Shown here: in pieces, positions 45,584-53,511 of the stretch
Layout of the letters: the number at the start of each line of letters is the position of its first letter
Position numbering within the stretch: position 1 is the stretch's first letter
Source of the DNA: Streptomyces sp. SAI-127
Lineage (GTDB): Bacteria; Actinomycetota; Actinomycetes; Streptomycetales; Streptomycetaceae
Length of the DNA: 64,000 nt
Direction of reading: 5' to 3'
Assembly (NCBI RefSeq): GCF_029894425.1
Contig: NZ_JARXYJ010000001.1
Span: 8,452,501-8,516,500, forward strand
The notes under the pieces: model-generated
What the model was told of the DNA's origin: nothing
The model's input: the letters and a program-made list of their open reading frames with translations, nothing else
Database searches by the model: none
Made by a program: the position numbers and the translations under genes

Positions 45584-46425
45584 CCGTCGCGCCGGTTCTT
45601 CCACCGGAAGGTCAGCAGACACAGCAGCAATCCTCCGACGCACCACGCCCCCAGCACCAGGGCGGTGCGCCCGAACTCCCAGCCGCCGGCCTGCTCCAGG
45701 ACCTGCGCGGAGTCCGGCAGGAACACCCCGCGCAGCCCCTGGCACATCCACTTCAGGGGGAACAGCGCGCCGATGTTCAGCATCCAGTCGGGGATCGTGT
45801 CGATCGTGATGTACACCCCGGAGATGAACTGGAGGACCAGGAAGGGCAGGACGACCACCGAGCTCGCGCTCTTGCTGGAGTCGGGCACCGAACTGATCGC
45901 GATGCCGAGCAGCGCGCACCCCGTGAGGCCGAGCACGAAGATCCAGGCGAACGCGAACCATTTGCCGGCGTCCGACGGCAGATCGATGTCGTACAGCGTC
46001 GTGCCGACGAGCAGCAGGATCGCCGTCTCCAGGACGCCGGTGACCAGAACCAGCCAGATCTTGCCCAGGAAGTACGCCGCCGGCGGCATCGGGGTACCAC
46101 GCAGCCTGCGCAGCACCTTCTCGTCCCGCTCGACGGCGATCGAGATGCCGAGCGACTGGAAGCTCGTCGACATGATGCCGGCGGCCATCATCGCCGGCAC
46201 GTACAGCTGCGAGGCCTTGATGCCCGCCCCCTCCACGTCGTCGCTGAAGATCGACGCGAACAGGAACAGGAAGACCACCGGGAAGGCGAAGGTGAACACC
46301 ACGTGGTCGCGCTGGCGGAAGAACTGCCTGATCTCCAGGGCGCCCCGCCGGAGCCCGAGCCCCCAGACTCCGGGCAGCCTCCCGGCACGAGCATGGGTCC
46401 GGGACCGTACGGCGGTCGTGGTCAT
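45580..46425 (-). CDS. ABC-2 type transporter permease
   Basis: A 281-aa DrrB-like permease with six spans. The N-terminal cytoplasmic part (1-45) ends with the typical RDHVVFTFAFPVVFLFLF entry into TM1. Segments KVLRRLRGTPMPPAAY and the VLPFLVLQFISGVY span are usual in this family. It should form, with the ATPase encoded just upstream, an exporter for a drug, lipid or peptide. ATG overlaps the ATPase stop. Confidence 0.92.
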   Translation of the reverse strand: MTTTAVRSRTHARAGRLPGVWGLGLRRGALEIRQFFRQRDHVVFTFAFPVVFLFLFASIFSDDVEGAGIKASQLYVPAMMAAGIMSTSFQSLGISIAVERDEKVLRRLRGTPMPPAAYFLGKIWLVLVTGVLETAILLLVGTTLYDIDLPSDAGKWFAFAWIFVLGLTGCALLGIAISSVPDSSKSASSVVVLPFLVLQFISGVYITIDTIPDWMLNIGALFPLKWMCQGLRGVFLPDSAQVLEQAGGWEFGRTALVLGAWCVGGLLLCLLTFRWKNRRDG

Positions 46426-47288
46426 CGCGCGTCCTCCTGTCCGGTGAGCCGGAGGTAGACGTCCTCCAGCGTGGGGCGGCTGACCTGGAGTCCCGGGATC
46501 TCGCCGTCGAAGCGGCGCATCAGCGCGGCGACCGTCCTGGTCGGGGTGTCGGTGTGCTCCGCGCGCGGAGCGCCGTCCGGCTCGGTCCACTCGACGGTGG
46601 CGCCGGTGCCGTACCGCTCCCGCAGAGCGGCGGGCTCGTCCTCGGCGACCACCTTGCCCCGGGAGATCACGGCCAGCCGGTCGGCGAGCGACTCGGCCTC
46701 CTCCAGGTAGTGCGTGGTGAGCAGGATCGTCGTGCCTTCGTCGGACAGTTTGCGGATCAGGTCCCAGAACTGGCGCCGGGCCGCCGGGTCGAAACCGGTC
46801 GTCGGCTCGTCCAGGAGCAGCAGTTCGGGGCCGCCGATCACACCCAGCGCCACGTCGAGCCGCCGCCGCTGCCCGCCCGACAGGGCCTTGATCCGGCTGC
46901 CGGCCTTGGCCTCCAGACCCACCAGACCGATGACCTCCTCCGGGTCCCGCGGCCGCGGGTAGTAGCGGGCGAAATGCCGGACGGTTTCCGCGACCGTCAA
47001 CTCGGCGGGCGCGGATTCGTCCTGCCAGACGATTCCGACACGTGAACGCCACGCGCGCGTGCCGTGCGCCGGGTCCGAGCCGAGCACGGACACCTCACCC
47101 GCGTCCCGGTCCCGGTTGCCCTGGAGGATCTCCACCGTGGTGCTCTTGCCCGCGCCATTGGGCCCGAGCAGGCCGAACACCTCGCCCCTGCGGATGCCGA
47201 GATCGATCCCGTCGACCGCGGTCACGTCGCCGTACTGCTTGCGCAGCCCTCGAACGTCCACCGCGAGTTCGTTCGCGTGTGTGGTCAT
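46422..47288 (-). CDS. ABC transporter ATP-binding protein, DrrA type
   Basis: A 288-aa ATPase. Walker A GPNGAGKST, Q-loop VWQDES, signature LSGGQRRRLD, Walker B LLLLDEPTTGFDP and the switch histidine in TTHYLEEAE are all present. The C-terminal regulatory extension (about 215-288) ends in TLEDVYLRLTGQ, as in DrrA-like exporters. ATG at 47288 chosen; an ATG at 47300 would add four residues, and neither has a clear ribosome-binding site. First gene of the four-gene minus-strand operon. Confidence 0.92.
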   Translation of the reverse strand: MTTHANELAVDVRGLRKQYGDVTAVDGIDLGIRRGEVFGLLGPNGAGKSTTVEILQGNRDRDAGEVSVLGSDPAHGTRAWRSRVGIVWQDESAPAELTVAETVRHFARYYPRPRDPEEVIGLVGLEAKAGSRIKALSGGQRRRLDVALGVIGGPELLLLDEPTTGFDPAARRQFWDLIRKLSDEGTTILLTTHYLEEAESLADRLAVISRGKVVAEDEPAALRERYGTGATVEWTEPDGAPRAEHTDTPTRTVAALMRRFDGEIPGLQVSRPTLEDVYLRLTGQEDAR

Positions 47289-47344
47289 GCCGGTGAGCAT
47301 CGGCCGGAACCGAACGCTCAGGGACGACCGTGCGTACTTCCTTA

Positions 47345-47364
47345 TGTCCACCGAACGGTGGACA
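47345..47364. promoter_or_regulatory. 20-bp inverted repeat between divergent ABC/two-component operon and VKOR gene
   Basis: TGTCCACC-GAAC-GGTGGACA: eight-plus base arms of perfect symmetry (the inner GAAC adds a G/C pair). It lies 57 bases before the ATPase start and 70 before the VKOR start. Candidate operator for autoregulation of the two-component operon. Confidence 0.6.
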
Positions 47365-47433
47365 AGCCTCCAGGTGCGGCACAATGGCCCCTGCCCGAAG
47401 AAGGTCCAACTCTCAAGCAGACGGATCGGCGTG

Positions 47434-48096
47434 ATGAGCAAGACCACAGTGAAAGACGTCTCCACGGAGCCCGAGCCCTCGTCGGCGAGCGCCGACGCCG
47501 CGCCCCGGACGGTGGGCGGCAGCCGCGCCTTCGCGCTGCTGCTGGTGATCACCGGCGCCGCCGGTCTGCTCGCCGCGTGGGTCATCACGATCGACAAGTT
47601 CAAGATCCTCGAGGGCAAGGTCAGCGGCAAGACGTTCACGCCGAGCTGCTCCCTCAACCCGATCGTCTCCTGCGGCAGCGTGATGGAGAGCAAGCAGGCC
47701 GCCGCCTTCGGGTTCCCCAACCCGATGCTCGGCCTCGTCTGCTACGGCATCGTCATCTGTGTCGGCATGAGCCTGCTCACCCGCGCCACCTTCCCGCGCT
47801 GGTACTGGCTCACCTTCAACTTCGGCACGCTCTTCGGCGTGGTCTTCTGCACCTGGCTGCAGTTCCAGTCGCTGTACCGCATCAACGCGCTGTGCCTGTG
47901 GTGCTCGCTGGCCTGGGTCGCGACGATCACGATGTTCTGGTACGTGACCTCGTTCAACATCCGCAACGACCTGCTGCCGTCCCCGGGCTGGCTCAAGCGC
48001 TTCCTGGCCGAGTTCACCTGGGTCCTGCCGGTCACCCACTGCGGCATCATCGCCATGCTGATCCTGACCCGCTGGGGCGACAGGCTCTGGGCCTGA
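47434..48096 (+). CDS. Vitamin K epoxide reductase-like (VKOR) thiol oxidoreductase
   Basis: A 220-aa membrane protein with five spans. The redox centre is CLWC (C154-C157), with the loop cysteines C72 and C80 in the first external loop. The N-terminal 30 residues are polar. VKOR homologues regenerate oxidised DsbA-type proteins by passing electrons to quinone, replacing DsbB in actinobacteria. The ATG start lacks a strong ribosome-binding site; GTG immediately before it is possible. No DsbA partner gene is in the window. Confidence 0.9.
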   Translation: MSKTTVKDVSTEPEPSSASADAAPRTVGGSRAFALLLVITGAAGLLAAWVITIDKFKILEGKVSGKTFTPSCSLNPIVSCGSVMESKQAAAFGFPNPMLGLVCYGIVICVGMSLLTRATFPRWYWLTFNFGTLFGVVFCTWLQFQSLYRINALCLWCSLAWVATITMFWYVTSFNIRNDLLPSPGWLKRFLAEFTWVLPVTHCGIIAMLILTRWGDRLWA

Positions 48097-48142
48097 CCGA
48101 CGGCCGACGGCGTTGTCAGTGGCGTGACATAGGGTTTTGAAC

Positions 48143-49498
48143 GTGGAGCCCGATCTGTTCACCGCCGCGGCAGAAGAACGCCAGGAGAAGGACCCGGCCG
48201 GCAGCCCCCTGGCGGTCCGGATGCGCCCGCGCACCCTCGATGAGGTGGTGGGCCAGCAGCACCTGCTCAAGCCGGGTTCGCCGCTGCGCCGACTGGTCGG
48301 CGAGGGCAGTGGCGGTCCCGCCGGACCGTCCTCGGTGATCCTCTGGGGCCCGCCCGGCACCGGCAAGACGACCTTGGCGTACGTCGTCTCCAAGGCCACC
48401 AACAAGCGCTTCGTGGAGCTCTCCGCGATCACCGCCGGCGTCAAGGAGGTCCGCGCGGTCATCGAGGGCGCCCGCCGGGCCACCGGCGGCTTCGGCAAGG
48501 AGACCGTCCTCTTCCTCGACGAGATCCACCGCTTCAGCAAGGCCCAGCAGGACTCCCTGCTCCCCGCGGTCGAGAACCGCTGGGTGACCCTGATCGCGGC
48601 GACCACCGAGAACCCGTACTTCTCGATCATCTCCCCGCTGCTGTCCAGGTCCCTGCTGCTGACCCTCGAACCCCTCACCGACGACGACGTCAGAGGACTG
48701 CTGAAGCGGGCGCTGAGCGCCGAGCGGGGTCTGAAGGACGCCGTCACCCTTCCCGAGGACACCGAGGATCACCTCCTGCGGATCGCCGGCGGCGACGCCC
48801 GGCGTGCCCTGACCGCCCTGGAGGCCGCGGCCGGGGCCGCCCTCGACAAGGGCGAGCCGGAGATCACCCTCACCACGCTGGAGGAGACGGTCGACCGCGC
48901 GGCCGTGAAGTACGACCGCGACGGCGACCAGCACTACGACGTGGCCAGCGCCCTCATCAAGTCCATCAGGGGCTCCGACGTCGACGCGGCGCTGCACTAT
49001 CTGGCCCGCATGATCGAGGCCGGTGAGGACCCCCGCTTCATCGCCCGCCGGCTGATGATCTCCGCCAGCGAGGACATCGGCCTCGCCGACCCGAACGCCC
49101 TGCCCATAGCGGTCGCCGCAGCTCAGGCCGTCGCCATGATCGGCTTCCCCGAGGCCGCGCTGACCTTGAGCCACGCCACCATCGCCCTCGCCCTGGCCCC
49201 GAAGTCCAACGCCGCGACGACGGCGATCGGCGCGGCCATGGAGGACGTACGCAAGGGGCTGGCCGGGCCGGTGCCGCCGCATCTGCGCGACGGGCACTAC
49301 AAGGGCGCCGCCAAGCTCGGGCACGCGCAGGGGTACGTCTACCCGCACGACCTGCCCGAGGGGATCGCCGAGCAGCAGTACGCCCCGGACGCCATCAAGG
49401 ACCGCGAGTACTACGAACCCACCCGGCACGGCGCCGAGGCCCGGTACGCGGACGCCGTGGAGTGGACCCGCAAGCACCTCGGTCGCAAGCGGCCGTGA
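48143..49498 (+). CDS. rarA: Replication-associated recombination ATPase RarA (MgsA)
   Basis: A 451-aa clamp-loader-like AAA+ ATPase. Walker A is GPPGTGKTT (about 69-77), Walker B FLDEIHRF, sensor 1 AATTENP and the arginine-containing [11 protein letters not shown]. The C-terminal tetramerisation domain ([20 protein letters not shown] across its length) is typical. It acts at stalled replication forks. GTG at 48143 is chosen (AGGG 8 bases upstream); a TTG at 48137 would add two residues. Single gene after the VKOR gene. Confidence 0.95.
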   Translation: MEPDLFTAAAEERQEKDPAGSPLAVRMRPRTLDEVVGQQHLLKPGSPLRRLVGEGSGGPAGPSSVILWGPPGTGKTTLAYVVSKATNKRFVELSAITAGVKEVRAVIEGARRATGGFGKETVLFLDEIHRFSKAQQDSLLPAVENRWVTLIAATTENPYFSIISPLLSRSLLLTLEPLTDDDVRGLLKRALSAERGLKDAVTLPEDTEDHLLRIAGGDARRALTALEAAAGAALDKGEPEITLTTLEETVDRAAVKYDRDGDQHYDVASALIKSIRGSDVDAALHYLARMIEAGEDPRFIARRLMISASEDIGLADPNALPIAVAAAQAVAMIGFPEAALTLSHATIALALAPKSNAATTAIGAAMEDVRKGLAGPVPPHLRDGHYKGAAKLGHAQGYVYPHDLPEGIAEQQYAPDAIKDREYYEPTRHGAEARYADAVEWTRKHLGRKRP

Positions 49499-49506
49499 GC
49501 ACCCTG

Positions 49507-49777
49507 TAGAATCCTCGAAGCGCTGTGTCCCGTGCAGTCAGAACGGGACGGTCAGCCGGAACCCCCAGCGGGTTCCAGGAGCGTCGCGCACCGTTCGAAT
49601 GGTGTCGCGGGCAGCCCACCACCGCCAGCGGTAGGTGGGCCACTCGCGTGCTGCACGTTTGTGCCCAGACCAGGGAGCGGCTGCCCACCAGGTTCTTCCA
49701 GGACCCGGCGGGTTTCCCCGGCTGCGGATGCGACCTCCCTCAACCCTGACAAGCCGAAAACCAGGAAATGAGAGACA
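49507..49777 (+). promoter_or_regulatory. rpsD promoter and long structured leader
   Basis: TAGAAT at 49507-49512 is a near-perfect -10 just past the rarA stop, giving a leader of about 260 nt. Three hairpins follow: GTCCCGT/ACGGGAC (49527-49533 with 49543-49549), GGAACCC/GGGTTCC (49558-49564 with 49570-49576) and GCCCACC/GGTGGGC (49614-49620 with 49634-49640). The length and structure suggest a cis-acting control element, perhaps bound by S4 itself. No coding frame is credible. Confidence 0.5.
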
Positions 49778-50392
49778 GTGGCGAACCAGCCCCGCCCCAA
49801 GGTCAAGAAGTCGCGTGCCCTCGGCATCGCGCTGACCCCGAAGGCCGTCAAGTACTTCGAGGCCCGCCCCTACCCGCCGGGTGAGCACGGCCGTGGCCGC
49901 AAGCAGAACTCGGACTACAAGGTCCGTCTGCTCGAGAAGCAGCGTCTGCGCGCGCAGTACGACGTGTCCGAGCGTCAGCTCGTCCGCGCCTACGAGCGTG
50001 CCGCCAAGACCCAGGGCAAGACCGGTGAGGCCCTGGTCATCGAGCTCGAGCGCCGTCTCGACGCGCTGGTCCTGCGTTCGGGCATCGCCCGCACGATCTA
50101 CCAGGCCCGCCAGATGGTCGTTCACGGCCACATCGAGGTCAACGGTCAGAAGGTCGACAAGCCGTCCTTCCGTGTCCGTCCCGACGACGTCGTGATGGTT
50201 CGCGAGCGCAGCCGCGAGAAGACCCTCTTCTCGATCGCCCGTGAGGGCGGCTTCGCCCCCGACGGCGAGACCCCGCGCTACCTCCAGGTGAACCTCCGCG
50301 CCCTGGCCTTCCGCCTGGACCGTGAGCCGAACCGCAAGGAGATCCCGGTGATCTGCGACGAGCAGCTCGTCGTCGAGTACTACGCCCGCTGA
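49778..50392 (+). CDS. rpsD: 30S ribosomal protein S4
   Basis: A 204-aa primary 16S rRNA-binding protein. The S4 RNA-binding domain lies near 94-155 ([31 protein letters not shown]). The N-terminus has no cysteines, so this is the zinc-free form rather than the CxxC zinc form. GTG start with GAGAG upstream after a leader of about 260 nt. Stands alone, as is common for rpsD in actinomycetes, where it is not in the alpha operon. Confidence 0.97.
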   Translation: MANQPRPKVKKSRALGIALTPKAVKYFEARPYPPGEHGRGRKQNSDYKVRLLEKQRLRAQYDVSERQLVRAYERAAKTQGKTGEALVIELERRLDALVLRSGIARTIYQARQMVVHGHIEVNGQKVDKPSFRVRPDDVVMVRERSREKTLFSIAREGGFAPDGETPRYLQVNLRALAFRLDREPNRKEIPVICDEQLVVEYYAR

Positions 50393-50422
50393 TCACCGGC
50401 AGGCCGTAGGACACGCACCACT

Positions 50423-52585
50423 TCAGCCCGCCGTCTCCCCGCCCTTCCGGGTGGGCGAGGCGGCGGGTTGCTGCATGTCGAGGGCCGCTCGCGCGTGCGG
50501 CACGGAACCCCGCGGCGCCGGCAGTCCCCCGAGCGGGCGGGCGCGGCCCAGCGCCCGGGACACTACGGCGTCCCGGCCGAGCGCCCGGCCCTGTCGTACG
50601 CACTCCTCGTACCGTTCGTCGCCCAGCCGCTCCCGCGCCGTCGTCTCGCACAGCCCGTGCGGGGCGTTGTAGTAGGCCGAGCCGAACAGGGGCAGGCCCA
50701 CCGACGGCCACAGCGAGGCCGCCGCGCCCTGCAGCACCGCGGCCTCGGCCGGATCGCCCTCGGTCACGGTGACCAGAGCGAGCAGCTCGATGGACAGGAC
50801 CGAGCCGAGCAGGTCGTGGAAGGCGTGCGCGCAGGCCAGGCAGTCGGTGAGCAGCTCACGCGCGCGTGCCGCATCCCCCTCGCTCCAGGCCGCGTACGCC
50901 AGGACGTACAGCGCGTACGACCGGGCCCACCGCTCGCCGTGGTCCTCGCACACCTGACGGACGTCCTCGCACAGCCGCACCGCGTCCGGCAGATCGCCCA
51001 GGAAGGCGCGCGCCATCGCCAGCTCGACCTGCGCCATCAGCACATTGCTGTTGAGCTCGCCGAGCTCCTGGTAGTGCTCCAGCGACGAGCGCAGCAGCCC
51101 GTCCGCGCGGGGCATGTCGTCCGAGACGAGCGCCAGACAGCCGGTGCGGTGTTCGGCGTACGCCGCCGCCGTCGCACTCGCGGAGAGCTCCGCCTCCTCC
51201 CGGCACTCCTGGAGCGCCGCCAGCGCCGGCACGGTGTCGCCCTGGAGGATCGCCACATGGCCGAGGACCCACAGGGCCTTCAGGCGGGCGGGCTCATGGC
51301 CGGGCTCCAGTTCGACGCTGCGCTCCAGCCAGTGCCGCCCCTCGGACATCCGGCCGCAGCCGACCCAGCAGAACCAGAGGGAGCCCGCGAGATGCCGGCT
51401 CAGCTCCGCCCCGTCCGGCTCGGTCAGGCAGTACTCAAGGGCGCAGCGAAGGTTCGGCAGTTCCGCCTCGATCCGTGCGGCCACCTCGTTCTGCCGCGGG
51501 GAGAACCACTCCAGCTCGCACCAGGTCGCCAGGCCCACGTACCAGTCGCGGTGCCGCCTGCGCAGCCGGACCGCGTCACCCATCGCCTCCAGCCACTCGG
51601 CGCCGTACGCACGAACCGTGTCGAACATGCGGTAGCGCACGCCGGTCGCGGTCTCCTCACGGGCCACCACCGACTGGGCGAGCAGCGCGGACAGGACGTC
51701 GAGGACGTCGTCGGAGTGCAGACCGTCGCCGCTGCACACGTACTCGGCGGCCTCCAGATCGAACTGCCCGGCGAACACCGAGAGCCGCGACCACAGCAAC
51801 CGCTCCTCGGGCGTGCACAGTTCATGGCTCCAGCCGATCGCCGTGCGCAGTGTCCGATGGCGGGGGAGGGCGTCCCGGCCACCGCCCGTCAGCAGCCGGA
51901 ACCGGTCGTCGAGCCGCTCCAGCAACTGCTCAGGGGACAGCGCTCCCAGCCGGCCCGCGGCCAGCTCGATCGCCAGCGGGATGCCGTCCAGACGCCGGCA
52001 CAGCTGCCGTACGTGCGGATCGTCGCCGGTCGTCGCCCCCTGCCGCCCGGCCCGCTCCCCGAACAGCTCCACGGCCTCGTCCTCGCTCAGCGGTCCCAGC
52101 GCGAACACCTGCTCGCCGGCCACGGCCAGCGGTCGGCGTCCCACGGCGAGGACGGCCAGGCCCGGCACCTGCCCCAGAAGGTCGACCACCAGAGCCGCGC
52201 ACGCGTCCACCAGATGCTCGAAACCGTCGAGGACCAGCAGGAGCCGACGCCCGGCGAGGTGCTCGAGGAGCGTCTCGCGCGGCAGCCTCGTGGTGTGGTC
52301 CGTCAGACCCAGCGTCTCCACGACGGCGTAGTCGACGAACTCCGGATCGCGTACGGCGGCCAGCTCGACGCGCCACACCCCGTCGGGCGGCGCGCACCGC
52401 CCGCCCGCCACCCGCGCCGCGAGCCGGGACTTGCCGATACCGCCGGGGCCCGTCACCGTCACCAGCCGCGAGGTGTCGAGCGCCCGTGCCAGCGCCGGGA
52501 GTTCCGCGCGCCGGCCGACGAAGGCGTCGAGCTCCAGGGGGAGATTGCCGTTCACCTCGGTGCCGTCCGGCTGATGACTGCGCAT
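50423..52585 (-). CDS. STAND-type ATPase with TPR region, no DNA-binding domain seen
   Basis: About 720 aa. The N-terminus (LPLELDAFVGRRAELPALARAL spread over 17-40) leads into an NB-ARC-like ATPase: Walker A GPGGIGKS, Walker B LLLVLDGFEHL, sensor GRRPLAVAGEQ and the GIPLAIELAAGRLG motif. A winged-helix-like region and a TPR-like helical part (400-690) follow. The same architecture usually ends in a LuxR helix-turn-helix in Streptomyces regulators, but here the C-terminus is a short Ala/Pro/Arg tail. It may act through a partner. The ATG at 52585 has no clear ribosome-binding site, so the start is uncertain. Confidence 0.8.
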   Translation of the reverse strand: MRSHQPDGTEVNGNLPLELDAFVGRRAELPALARALDTSRLVTVTGPGGIGKSRLAARVAGGRCAPPDGVWRVELAAVRDPEFVDYAVVETLGLTDHTTRLPRETLLEHLAGRRLLLVLDGFEHLVDACAALVVDLLGQVPGLAVLAVGRRPLAVAGEQVFALGPLSEDEAVELFGERAGRQGATTGDDPHVRQLCRRLDGIPLAIELAAGRLGALSPEQLLERLDDRFRLLTGGGRDALPRHRTLRTAIGWSHELCTPEERLLWSRLSVFAGQFDLEAAEYVCSGDGLHSDDVLDVLSALLAQSVVAREETATGVRYRMFDTVRAYGAEWLEAMGDAVRLRRRHRDWYVGLATWCELEWFSPRQNEVAARIEAELPNLRCALEYCLTEPDGAELSRHLAGSLWFCWVGCGRMSEGRHWLERSVELEPGHEPARLKALWVLGHVAILQGDTVPALAALQECREEAELSASATAAAYAEHRTGCLALVSDDMPRADGLLRSSLEHYQELGELNSNVLMAQVELAMARAFLGDLPDAVRLCEDVRQVCEDHGERWARSYALYVLAYAAWSEGDAARARELLTDCLACAHAFHDLLGSVLSIELLALVTVTEGDPAEAAVLQGAAASLWPSVGLPLFGSAYYNAPHGLCETTARERLGDERYEECVRQGRALGRDAVVSRALGRARPLGGLPAPRGSVPHARAALDMQQPAASPTRKGGETAG
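50425..50469. terminator. Large hairpin after rpsD
   Basis: AGCCCGCCG (50425-50433) pairs with CGGCGGGTT (50461-50469), with further paired blocks inside. It overlaps the 3' end of the convergent gene, so it probably ends both transcripts. Confidence 0.7.
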
Positions 52586-52736
52586 GGAACACGGAGCGTA
52601 CTCAAGCGTGTTCACTCCGTACAACCACCGTGGACGGCCCGCGTGCGGGCGAGGGGTGATCCGGTGCGGAGCGCCGTCCCCGGCGCGATAGGCTCGGCGG
52701 AGACTTTTTTCATAGACAGCACGTTTCAGGGAGCGG

Positions 52737-53174
52737 GTGCACACAGTGTCCGGTGGAGAGGTTGCCGGGATCCTGGTGGCCGTCTTCTGGGCGATTCTGG
52801 TCTCCTTCCTCGCCGTCGCGCTGGCGAGGCTGGCCCAGACGCTCAAGGCGACCACCAAGCTCGTGGCGGACGTGACCGACCAGGCCGTCCCGTTGCTGGC
52901 CGATGCCTCCACCGCGGTGCGCTCCGCGCAGACCCAGATCGAGCGGGTCGACGCGATCGCCTCCGACGTCCAGGAGGTCACGTCGAACGCCTCCGCGCTG
53001 TCCACCACCGTCGCCTCCACCTTCGGCGGCCCCCTGGTCAAGGTCGCGGCCTTCGGCTACGGCGTGCGCCGCGCGATCAGCGGCCGCAAGGACGACGACA
53101 TGCCCGCCAAGACGCCCCGGCGTACCGTGATCGTGGGCCGGGCGGTTTCCCGGGGCCGCGGGAAGAAGGACTGA
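52737..53174 (+). CDS. DUF948 membrane protein
   Basis: A 145-aa protein. One membrane span near residues 8-32, then a long amphipathic helix rich in Ala/Thr/Val (LKATTKLVADVTDQAVPLLA and onward) of the DUF948 type, and a basic C-terminus. It resembles chemotaxis-like or general-stress helical membrane proteins, but its function is unknown. GTG at 52737 has AGGGAG only three bases upstream; GTG at 52746 is an alternative. First gene of the alaS operon: the next gene starts 10 bp later. Confidence 0.85.
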   Translation: MHTVSGGEVAGILVAVFWAILVSFLAVALARLAQTLKATTKLVADVTDQAVPLLADASTAVRSAQTQIERVDAIASDVQEVTSNASALSTTVASTFGGPLVKVAAFGYGVRRAISGRKDDDMPAKTPRRTVIVGRAVSRGRGKKD

Positions 53175-53184
53175 GGCTCAAGAG

Positions 53185-53511
53185 ATGTTCCGCCGTACTT
53201 TCTGGTTCTCCACGGGCGTGGCCACCGGTGTCTGGGCCACCACCAAGGTGAATCGCAAGCTGAAGCATCTGACCCCCGAGAACCTTGCCGTGACAGCGGC
53301 CAACAAGGCGATCGAGACGGGTGCCCGTCTCAAGGACCGCGCGGTCGGCTTCGCGCTCGACGTCCGGGACAACATGGCCCAGCGGGAGGCCGAGCTGACG
53401 GATGCCCTCGGTATCCGCGACAGTCCCGAACTCCCGGCACCCAGGCGGGTCGCCGCCATCGAGAACTCGACGTACACAACGCATTCGTACAACCGGAATG
53501 AGGACCACTGA
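53185..53511 (+). CDS. DUF6167-type small protein
   Basis: A 108-aa protein conserved next to alaS in Streptomyces. The start [21 protein letters not shown] forms a single probable membrane or amphipathic segment; the rest is helical and charged ([20 protein letters not shown]) and ends in a polar Asn/Glu/Asp tail. The function is unknown. ATG with GAG upstream; its stop overlaps the alaS start (TGATG). Confidence 0.8.
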   Translation: MFRRTFWFSTGVATGVWATTKVNRKLKHLTPENLAVTAANKAIETGARLKDRAVGFALDVRDNMAQREAELTDALGIRDSPELPAPRRVAAIENSTYTTHSYNRNEDH

